Assembly: GCA_965240325.2 (NCBI GenBank)
Contig: OZ251229.1
Location: forward strand, 2,232,001 to 2,296,000
From: Rebecca billardiae RCC1528
Taxonomy: Eukaryota; Haptophyta
Direction: 5' to 3'
DNA: 64,000 bases
Shown here: positions 56,195 to 64,000 of the stretch, piece after piece
Layout: each line of letters opens with the position of its first letter
How positions within the stretch are numbered: the first letter of the stretch is position 1
The notes under the pieces: model-generated
What the model saw: the letters and a program-made list of their open reading frames with translations, nothing else
The model's database searches: none
Told to the model about the DNA's origin: nothing
Position numbers and translations under genes: made by a program

Positions 56195-58954
56195 GGCGAG
56201 CTAGTCTGCGCACGCCAGCCTCGACGGCGGAGAGGACTCTCATGCCGGGATGGTGGCGGCATGTTCAGTGGCGGAGTTGGCCGTGTGCCGCAGCACGTGC
56301 AGCCCGCCACCGGCATCAGGCCCGCGTTCGCGGGCCGGCACTCACTGATGTGCTGAGTCCAGTGGCATGAGCCGTCTCGGCGCCGCCGTACTCCGTATTC
56401 GGATGACCCAGCAAGTAGTGAGCAAGGTACCCATGTATAGGCACTCACTTGAATACATATGGCAAATTAACCGCATTCTATATATAGTGGGTAACATGGC
56501 GCTTATGTGCGGGTAAATTCCCATAATCGAATGGGCCAATGTGCTCGATCTTGGAGTAGTTTTTCATGGACGTCTACGCGCACAGTATTGTGCCCCACTT
56601 TTTCGGTATTTTCACCATAAAATCCTTTGGATAGAGGGCAGCGCTTGTCAATAAGTAAGTCCGACCGCGTATCGTCATCTAGCTGCCATGACAAGTAGGT
56701 AACATTCGGCTGAATCTCTATGTGACACAGCGGGCGCCGCTGCGTGCGCGCGCGACCGCGCGACGACACGCGGAGTCGGTTTTTAGTGCTTCTGGCGGCT
56801 GGGCTGGGCTCTGGGACATATTTGAGGGTGACTCCGCAAGCGTCACGCTCATCAGACGCCTACATGGCATGGTTGTCAAATATCACCAATCGGTGGGCTG
56901 CTGGCTTGGACCCCCTACGGCGACGACACTGTCGACAGCCTCTGCTGGCTCTGCGCCTGCGGACAGCGTCGCGGAGTCCGTGAAACAATAATAATAATTT
57001 ATAATATATATATGAGTATTATTATAAATTATAAATGATAATATAATAATAATGATGGTATACATATATATTAATAATGAATATATTTTAATGATGATGG
57101 CACTCATCTAATACGCCGCGTTTCTGAAAGGCTTGGCTTGCGAGCCGGCGAGATCGACACGCGGAGGACAAAAGAAAATCATATTCCTGCTTCGTCGCAC
57201 CAATAGACTAAACGAAGATCGGACGGAGATCGTGGTCTTCAGATGCAAGACCTGGAAGCCCCCCTTGGGAGTTTTCAGTTGGGGCTCTCAACGCGGCCCG
57301 GCGAGGCGGACTTCTTAGGATTCTGAGGATCCTAGAGCACGGGCGGCCGGCGGGCGAGCACACGACGCCGCCCTGCGGCGGGGAGCCGTCCGCGCCGTGC
57401 ACGCTCACTGGCACCCACGTCTCCTCCGCCGCGCTGCTCGCCTCCCGTCCACGTCGTCTGACCGACGCCCGTCGGCACGTGACGTTCACGTTGCCCACGT
57501 CGCGCTCTCAGTGGGAGCGCGACGAGCACGCCGCTGCCCGCACCCTTCGATGCTTTCCTCTTCGCATCGGGCGCGCTCGTGCTGTGGAGCCTGCGCGTGC
57601 AGGAGGAGGAGCTCTTTCTCAATCAACGTCGTGCGCGCCCGCCTTCATTCACGCTGCGCCGCGCGGAGGGGGAGAGCGCGCGCGGCTGGGCGCCCGCTCG
57701 GCCGGCTGCTGGGCTCGCGCAAGTCGGAAGTTCCGGCGCTCGACCTGACGCTCCCCAGCGAGGAGGCCGAACAGATGGATGTCCCAGCTGCGGCTCACTG
57801 TGAGAGCAGCTTGTGGGAGCGGGCTCCTGCACGGCACGGTTTGTAAACAAGGTTGTCGACGCCCAGGGTGGGCTGGCTGCGGTGAAGCTCAGGGCGTCCA
57901 CCGACACCAGCGCAGCCAGGCGTGAGGCCCGCCTTCTCAGGAAGCACAGGTACGCGTCCAAGGCGTTGCCTGGATGCAGCATGCAGCTCACGAGTGCGGC
58001 CTCGTCGCCCGCCGCACGGTGCGCCGTTCTACGCGGCCATGAACTCGTACGGAGGCACTCGCGGCGTACGCGGGTACGGTGGGGAGGGCAAGCACAGACT
58101 ATGGAATTGTCATGTCTTATCACTCTGGCATCGAATCCAAGGTCAGCCCGGGCAGCACGCTCGCGGCAGTGCACGCCGCTGGGTTCACCAAATCGGCCGA
58201 GGCCCGTGCAGACTCGTGACGATGCCGAGTTGGCGAGTTATTGCAGCGCCGGTGCGCACGGCGCCCCGCGTCAAAGGGAATTGAGTCAAAGGCCCGACGA
58301 CTCTTGGGAGCTTGGCACTAGACGGACGACAGCGCGGTGGGCGTCGTCGTCACTCTGCTGCCCGCCAGTCACTCAATATATAGATGACGATCATCATCAG
58401 AGCATGCAGTCACCGCGTGTCGAACTATCGCGATTGGCGAGTGCCGCCGCCGGACCAGACTCATGTCCCATCACGGGATTACGGTGCCGCATCACGTCTC
58501 GGACGGATACTCGGATCTAGCAGTAGCAATAGCGCCAGCAATTCATCTACGACTTCTAGCGCCGGTCCGACCGGCGGCGGAGACGTTCCGCCGGCGGCGA
58601 CAGAAGTGGTGACGCCGCCCGCACTGATGGCGCAGCGCCCGGATCTGACACTGACTTCTGAGTCGGACTCGGATCGGGATGAGGAATTCAGGAAGTAGGT
58701 GAACAACGACGAGTAATAATAACGGGCTAACAAGTGCGCGCGCGGGCCCGACGTCGGATGAGTCGTCGGAACGAATAGGCGGAATAACGTCCTGGAATCG
58801 GCACGACTCGGCGGCGCGCCACGGCCCGCCGGTACTACTACACGGTCCGATAGTTATACCGCCGTTATTATAGCAGTACGTACGCGGCCGTATAGTCGAC
58901 GACCGGTAGTCGTCGTCGCCGAGCGATCATTCGCGGCGAATCAACACGCGCGGC
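56195..58954. other. Unresolved, partly AT-rich region
   Basis: 56360-56720 and 56980-57100 are AT-rich, the second with simple TAAT/ATTAT runs. On the minus strand, 58000-57740 (SCMLHPGNALDAYLCFLRRR, SFTAASPPWASTTLFTN) and about 57430-57340 (EETWVPVSVHGADGSPPQGG) look coding-like but cannot be joined into a gene. The plus-strand frame 58384-58698 is Ser/Thr-rich with an acidic tail (SESDSDRDEEFRK) and is doubtful. Confidence 0.35.
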
Positions 58955-59185
58955 TCACCGCCCGGCAAAACAAGCGTTGCACTCCACGCTGTGATCCTCT
59001 GGCCCGGTCTTGAGGACGTCGCCGCATAACTCCATCAGCTCAAATGCGACCTGCGGGAGGTGAAAACGGCACATGCCGCGGACGCCAGGCCCGAACGACA
59101 TGATGAGCTTGCCCGCCGCGGACCGGCCCGCCACCACCCTTTTGATGTGCATCCGGCCGATCGACTGCGCAGCGAGTCTGGCCAC
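58955..59185 (-). CDS. Small hypothetical protein or exon, 76 aa
   Basis: Reads GRMHIKRVVAGRSAAGKLIM, SFGPGVRGMCRFHLPQVAFE and LMELCGDVLKTGPEDHSV on the minus strand. The composition is protein-like and distinct from nearby shadow frames. The annotated initiator is uncertain, and it may be the last exon of a longer gene. No family recognised. Confidence 0.3.
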   Translation of the reverse strand: MARLAAQSIGRMHIKRVVAGRSAAGKLIMSFGPGVRGMCRFHLPQVAFELMELCGDVLKTGPEDHSVECNACFAGR

Positions 59186-60575
59186 GCAGAGGCAGCGTCG
59201 TGAAAGGCGTCGCCATCGTCTTCATCCATGTCACCGTCACCGTCGCAAGAGCCGTGGTGAGCGCCTATAGGAAGGCCGGCGACCCCAACCTGCGGCGCGA
59301 CGCAAGCCCGGCGGGCCTGCCGTGTACAGTACAGTGGCCGGGCCCGCATCACAGAGCTGCAGTGTTGGTCGGCTGGAGTTGAATACGATGCCTGGTCTTT
59401 CAGCCCATCTTCCAATCCCCAATCCCACTTGAGTTGCGACCATCGCCAGCCCAAGGGCCGTAAGGGCACCCAACTCCCAGTGCGGAGGTTGGGGCGCCTC
59501 TGTTGTGCTCGCCTCCGTGAGTGCCCGCGGTGAGTGGCCCGTCGCCGAAGACGCGGGAGGCGAGGGTGCGGGCATGACGGGGCGCCGCGGCGGGCGGCGC
59601 GCGGCGGGCGGCGCGCGGCGGGCGAGGCGGACAGTGCTGATGGCGAGGCGGAGGTGGAGGCGGAGGTGGGGGCGAGCCGAGCGCAGCTCGGCTGAGGCCA
59701 CCGGACGCGCGACGAGTCGAGCAGCCGACCGCCGGGAACGGAAGTGAGTCAGGCGGACATGGAGGCTGCCCGTAGGGGCCTACAAGCCAAAGTGCGGGCG
59801 GGCGCCCACGCTTGCCCCTGCGTGCCCGGTGCAAGCAGCCCGAGCGCTCCGTTTGCTGCTGGCGCGCACGGCACGAGTGAGCTCGCGCGCCGCGTTGGCA
59901 ACTGCCGATTGCACGGGCCGAGAGGCGAAAGAGGCGAGCCTGGCGGACTCACGCGCGTGTCAGGAGAGCCTTGACCCGCGCCGCTCAGCGGCGAGCCGTC
60001 CGGGTTCGGCATCGCCGCCAGTCATCCAGGCAGAGCGCTCGACGTCGCGCCCTCGCGCAGCGTTTGAAGCACGCCGGCCGGACGCGAGTCGCGAGGCCAC
60101 GAGACAGACAGAGGCACCTCAACCTCCGAGCTGGCCGCACTGGGAGTTGGGTACCCTTACGGCCCTTGGCCAGCCGCCGTCTTCGCCATCAGCGTCGGCG
60201 GCTAGCTGCCTTGAACCTCACGGAGCCAGCGAGCCAGCGGCTCCCCTTCGCTTTGACGCGCTCTACTCGAGTCTCGACCCGAAGCCCTTCCGCTCGCAAG
60301 CGATCTCGTCCAGGCCTCGTGGAGGTGGAGAAGGACACAAAAAAGGAGCGAAGATTGCTGAGATGCTAAGGAGATTGCGGCCAAGCCATCATGCCTTCCG
60401 GGATGACCATTGGCTCGTTTTCTTCCTGATTCCAGTCTTTCGCCTGATGGTATTGAGATAATATGTCTCACTTTGGCGACCGCTCATTTTTCGATCCCCC
60501 CCCAACCGACCAATGGGAAGGCGGAGCCGCGACTCGCTCTGAAAATGCGTGAATTGTTTCGCGGTCTGGCGGACC
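59186..60575. other. Intergenic with a diverged inverted repeat
   Basis: 59453-59505 (CCAAGGGCCGTAAGGGCACC, then CAACTCCCAGTGCGG) is largely the reverse complement of 60108-60166 (CGCACTGGGAGTTGGGTACC, then CTTACGGCCCTTGG), with about 600 bp between. The two arms suggest two opposed copies of one repeat. No convincing gene; the long frames on both strands are Arg/Ala-rich. Confidence 0.5.
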
Positions 60576-60960
60576 AATTCTATGATTTAAAGACACAGGC
60601 ACGAGGGCGCAGCTCTCCTGATTCGTCTGTAGTGGTACTGGTCGAAGCTTGCAGCAGTGGCAGTGGTGTGAGCGCGTTGATGTTGGTCCCCATGGCGGAT
60701 GTCGTTGTTGTCGTCGTCCGGACGTCGTCAGGCCCACCAGGAAGTGCATGGGTACGAAATCAAAGGCGAGTGAGCATGTTGGCGTCGGCCAGGCCGTCCC
60801 CTACTTGGTCAGCAGCTGGTGCGGATGATGTCGTCGCCTACTTGGTCAGTGGCAGGTCATGGTGGACGATGGTGTAGCCTGTTCTTGGTCAGCAGCTGGT
60901 GGGTGATGTTGTGGCCGAAGTTAATAGTAGTTGGACTCGCCTGAGTTAGTAGTAGTTGGG
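60576..60960 (-). mobile_element. 5'-truncated LINE copy (3' end only)
   Basis: From AATTCTATGATTTAAAGACA onward this is nearly identical to 402-771, with only about three or four mismatches, and ends after two 25-bp satellite units. The element's 3' terminus is therefore at the left. GGACC precedes 60576 and recurs at 60960-60964, a possible 5-bp target-site duplication. Extreme 5' truncation is typical of target-primed reverse transcription. Confidence 0.85.
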
Positions 60961-61281
60961 GACCGGCCCGTGGAAAAACGCAGCGCGATGACTAGCAATA
61001 CTAGCTAGGCTCACTAATCATAATGGGCCCGCGGTGCAGGGCGGCCAGACTCTGACCATACCGCCTATGGCCGGTGGGCGCGGTCGATCAGACGACCCGA
61101 GGAACCCTACAGTAGTGCGTCAGTACCGTTGTCCGTTTGAAACCGCGGACGCCGCGCGCCTCACTCCTCAGTCGCAACTCTTGGGCACTCTGCGTCGAGG
61201 TGCTGCCTCGGGCTGCCACGGCAGCTGCTGCGCGCCACGAGCGCCGCGTAGCACCATCGCCGGCGGCACGAGCAGATCGCA

Positions 61282-62991
61282 TCACTGCACGACTCGCTGC
61301 AGAAGCTTGCTGATGGTGGCGTCGTTGCGCACGATGGAAGACTTGAGAGCGCGGATCTTGTCCTTCTCCTCAACGATCTGCCTGTCCACGTCCTCGAGCG
61401 ACGCCTCGAGCTGCGCGACGCCCGAGTCGATCTCGGAGCTCTCGTCCTGCAGCTTCGACTTGTGCTTGTTGTGCATGCTGCGCCAGTGCTCGAGCTCGCG
61501 CGTCATCGCCTCGAGATCCTGCGCAGCGGCCGGCGCGCACGTGGTGTGGCGCGCCGCGCGTCAGCATCGTGTCGCGCGCGCCGCGCGCACGGCGCGCGTC
61601 GCGCACCTCGTGCACGAACTCGAGGCTCTTGCCCAGCGGGTTGGTCGACTGGCAGAGGGCCTGAATGTCGGCTCGCAGCTTCTGGATCTCGTCCTTCGAA
61701 CGCTGCCGATCGCCGCCCCCGTCCCTGCCGCCCTTCCCCTTCTTGCCGAGGATGATGCCGCCGCCGCCTGCCGCGCGCTCCGCCTCAGTGCCCGCGCGCT
61801 CGTCCTCACGCCCGGCAGCCTCCATCTCCTTCTGAGTCTCGAGGATGTCCTTGACGATCTTCGTGTGCCCCGTGCCCGACGCGTCTTTGAGCAGCGCGGC
61901 CGCGGCGGACGCGTCCTCTGCCGCGGTGCCGTCGACGATCACGATCCCGTCGTCGTCGTCGTCGTCGCCGTCGCCCATCGCCCCCTCGGAGATGATGTTC
62001 TTGGCCGTGCTCGTCTCCTCGCCCCGCGGCAGCGCGTGCTCCACCTTCACGGTGTTGTTCGCCACCTTGGGCGGCGCTCTCCTCGCCGTGCGCGGCCGCT
62101 CGGCCTTCTGCGCGCCACCGCCACCCGCGCCGTCGTCCGCGCTGGGCATCTCCGACGTGAACGTCGACAGCGGCGCGGCCGCCGATCCGGCGGCGCTTGC
62201 GGGCGGGGGCGCTGTCGCGCCGCCGCCCACCGGCGGCGGCGCCGGCGGCTCGGGCACTGCTGGCCGCGGCGGTGGTGGCATCGGCGGCGGCGGCGCTGCG
62301 GCGGCGGCTGTGTCCGCGACGGGGTCCGGCGGGGGGCGCTCCTTGAGCTTCGGGGCCGCCTTGGGGGCGGTGGACTCGCCGCTCAGCACGCGCGCGACGG
62401 CGGCGGCGCGGTCGATGTTCGGATCGGTCGCTGCGGCCGCGAGCGCCTGCAGCAGCAGGTTGGTCGCCTGCGGCTCCATGCCGGCGACCACCTTGCTGGG
62501 CCGCACGTCGATCTTCGTGCCCAGCGCGAAGGACACGCAGTCGGTGATCTTCTGCAGGTAGGCGATCTTGCTATCCTTGTCCTGCGCGCGCGCAGGGCCA
62601 GCGAGGGCCACGGAGCAGCGATCCCTCCATGAGTACACGCACTGCGCGCGCGCGCGCCGCGCCGCGGCTGCGGCTGCAGCTGCGCCTACCTTGATGTTCG
62701 AGGAGTTAGACTCCATCTCATCATAAAGGCCCTCTGCGAAGCTCGTCACCTTCGTCACCTCGGAGACAATGTCATGCAAGAAGCGGAACGGCGGCTTGCT
62801 GAGCAGCGGCACTGTCAGCTTTGGCCGCTTGATCAGCGCGCCGAGCGTCGCCTGCGTCTCGGCGATCCATGGTTCCACCTGTTCGCGGGGCAGCACGCGC
62901 GGGATCGCATGGGCTCGGCAAGCCGCAAAGCCGACAATCGCGCACCCGCGTCGGCGCACCGCCCACCCCCGCGCACCTCGGGCTCCGCCAT
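61282..62991 (-). CDS. IFT54: IFT54 / TRAF3IP1 (MIP-T3), intraflagellar transport complex B
   Basis: Four exons, 62991-62977 (five codons, MAEPE), 62878-62690, 62581-61607 and 61518-61282, give 471 aa; donors GTGCGC, GTAGGC and GTGCGC. The N-terminal calponin-homology-like domain is clear: WIAETQATLGALIKRPKLTV, LLSKPPFRFLHDIVSEVTKV, FAEGLYDE, KDSKIAYLQKITDCV and KVVAGMEPQATNLLLQALAA. The middle is Pro- and Asp-rich, with a basic GKKGKGGRDGGGDR. The C-terminal coiled coil (HWRSMHNKHKSKLQDESSEI, VDRQIVEEKDKIRALKSSI) binds IFT20 in characterised homologues. IFT54 supports tubulin and membrane cargo entry to the flagellum. It lies about 140 bp from the divergent LON-domain gene. Confidence 0.9.
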
Positions 62992-63131
62992 CTCCACCGA
63001 CAAGCCAGCTAACGGCCCGCACATATTTCAAAATCCGACCAGAGGAAAAAACGACAAATCGCGCGTTTTTTTCTGGATCTAGGTTTTCGATCGCGCGCGC
63101 AATGATTTCTATTCTTTTCCCGGGCCCGTGC
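62992..63131. promoter_or_regulatory. Putative bidirectional promoter, IFT54 and LON-domain gene
   Basis: 140 bp if the LON gene starts at 63132, longer if a downstream ATG is used. AT-richer than the flanks (AAAAAACGACAAATCGCG near 63050). Inference from spacing. Confidence 0.4.
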
Positions 63132-64000
63132 ATGACGATGGCGACATCATCATCATCATGGCTGTTCTCCATGGTTGTGGCAGCTGCTGCCACAACGTCG
63201 CGGTCGTCGCATGCGCCGCGGTGCACCCGATGGGGCGCAACCATGCAGCTTGCAACCATGTCTTCCCGTGTGTGGGCCGCGCCGAGGACGACGATGGCGG
63301 TTCGCATGGACGCTGCCTCAGATGCTGACGTACCGGACGGATCTGAGGGGGAGCCGCAGGAGCTCGACATGCAGCTGCTCTCCAAGCGCATCGCGGCGAT
63401 CAGCTCGCAGCAGAGCAACGCCGTGGAGCTACCGATTCTTGTGCTCGACGCAATGCTCCCTCGCCAGCGCCTGTGTATCTCCATGGACGACGATGCCGGC
63501 CTGCGCATGCTCAACGACGCTCTGGAGAGGCACGACGGCGAGCTGGGCGTGCACGGCATGGATCCAAGCACCGGCGGGGTGCTCCCCGTAGGCACACAAG
63601 TGAAGATCGTGGAGCACAGCGGCCGCAACATCTGCATCGTCGGGCAGCGGCGGTACGACCTCGTGGCTCGACCGACCCTGCATGACGACACCTACTACAC
63701 CTGCGAGATCAGCTGGTGTGAGCGCGACGAGGGGAGTGCGAGCGACGTCGCGGCTGCGCGCGAGCTCGAGGCCCTCGTGGACCAGTGGCTCGAGCTCGTG
63801 CGTAAAGGTGGGTTCGAGCGCGAGCCCAACCAGATGGATGAGGTGCTCAAGGACCTCGGGCCCAGGCCCTCCCCTGAAGACCCAGACGAATTTGCCTTCT
63901 GGGTGGCTGCGCTCGTTAACCCGCTGCCCGCGCTTGGCGTCGCATTCGAAATTCGGCCGTTCGTGCTCAAAGCCGAGAGCGCCGAAGAAAGGCTGCAAAT
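63132..64000 (+). CDS. LON substrate-binding-domain protein (LONRF/cereblon-like), 3' truncated by window edge
   Basis: Open to the window end without a stop. In-frame ATGs lie at 63132, 63243, 63258, 63294 and 63306; similarity begins after 63306 (MDAASDADVPDGSEGEPQ), so the true start is uncertain. If 63132 is used, the extra ~58 residues are Ser/Thr/Arg/Ala-rich and could be a targeting sequence. The domain reads VELPILVLDAMLPRQRLCIS, ERHDGELGVHGMDPSTGGVL, VGTQVKIVEHSGRNICIVGQ and RRYDLVARP, the pattern of the LON N-terminal domain. The later DEVLKDLGPRPSPEDPDEFA and FWVAALVNPLPALG resemble the C-terminal half of LONRF proteins. No protease domain is seen within the window. Confidence 0.75.
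   Translation, partial: MTMATSSSSWLFSMVVAAAATTSRSSHAPRCTRWGATMQLATMSSRVWAAPRTTMAVRMDAASDADVPDGSEGEPQELDMQLLSKRIAAISSQQSNAVELPILVLDAMLPRQRLCISMDDDAGLRMLNDALERHDGELGVHGMDPSTGGVLPVGTQVKIVEHSGRNICIVGQRRYDLVARPTLHDDTYYTCEISWCERDEGSASDVAAARELEALVDQWLELVRKGGFEREPNQMDEVLKDLGPRPSPEDPDEFAFWVAALVNPLPALGVAFEIRPFVLKAESAEERLQ

Overview
This window is nuclear DNA from a GC-rich, flagellated, intron-bearing microbial eukaryote, most likely an alga of the haptophyte type. The evidence is: spliced genes with almost uniform GTGCG[C/T/G] donors and CG-alternating intron ends (a GYGCGY-type donor is what I recall for haptophytes such as Emiliania), ciliary genes (IFT54, BBOF1), a plant-type two-part AAA ATPase, and a LINE with an OTU protease and RNase H, a combination I recall from algal elements. 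The species is inferred, not proven. High GC opens long frames on both strands, so most long frames without a recognisable fold are shadows.

Layout. 1-201 is the 3' end of a Tm-1-like TIM-barrel gene. 402-~9990 is an apparently intact LINE on the minus strand whose 3' region has expanded into a 25-bp satellite. 10.5-13.2 kb is a polytopic membrane protein with a spliced TIR-like SHSW/VDQ domain. 13.4-15.4 kb is a terminal-inverted-repeat element lodged in a (TA)n array. 16-28.9 kb holds a coiled-coil gene, a five-KH plus RRM RNA-binding protein head-to-head with a Rab GTPase, a Q/P-rich C2H2 protein and a CXXC zinc-finger protein. 28.9-34 kb is repeat-rich, with a large inverted repeat around TA arrays and a dispersed repeat that recurs at 47.7 kb. 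34-37.8 kb carries DPH4/DNAJC24 (diphthamide), BBOF1 and a GT8-like glycosyltransferase. 40.4-45.3 kb is the most striking block: a TFIIA gamma-beta fusion, head-to-head with a fusion of a 2-oxoglutarate dioxygenase to a METTL4-type MT-A70 methyltransferase, then a RING-H2 protein. 46.4-47.4 kb is a Myb-like gene broken by a 145-bp tandem duplication. 48-55 kb holds a Sec1/Munc18 protein, the AAA ATPase, and a four-exon 147-aa UBC4/5-type E2. 55-61 kb is mostly unresolved and repeat-bearing, including a 5'-truncated copy of the LINE. 61.3-64 kb is IFT54, head-to-head with a LON-domain gene that runs off the window.

Themes. Five gene pairs are divergent with start codons roughly 140-290 bp apart, so shared bidirectional promoters look like the local rule. 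Adenine methylation (METTL4 fusion) and a CpG-reading fold (CXXC) lie in the same neighbourhood. Vesicle traffic (Rab, SM protein) and cilium assembly (IFT54, BBOF1) are both represented. No rRNA, tRNA or CRISPR was recognised.
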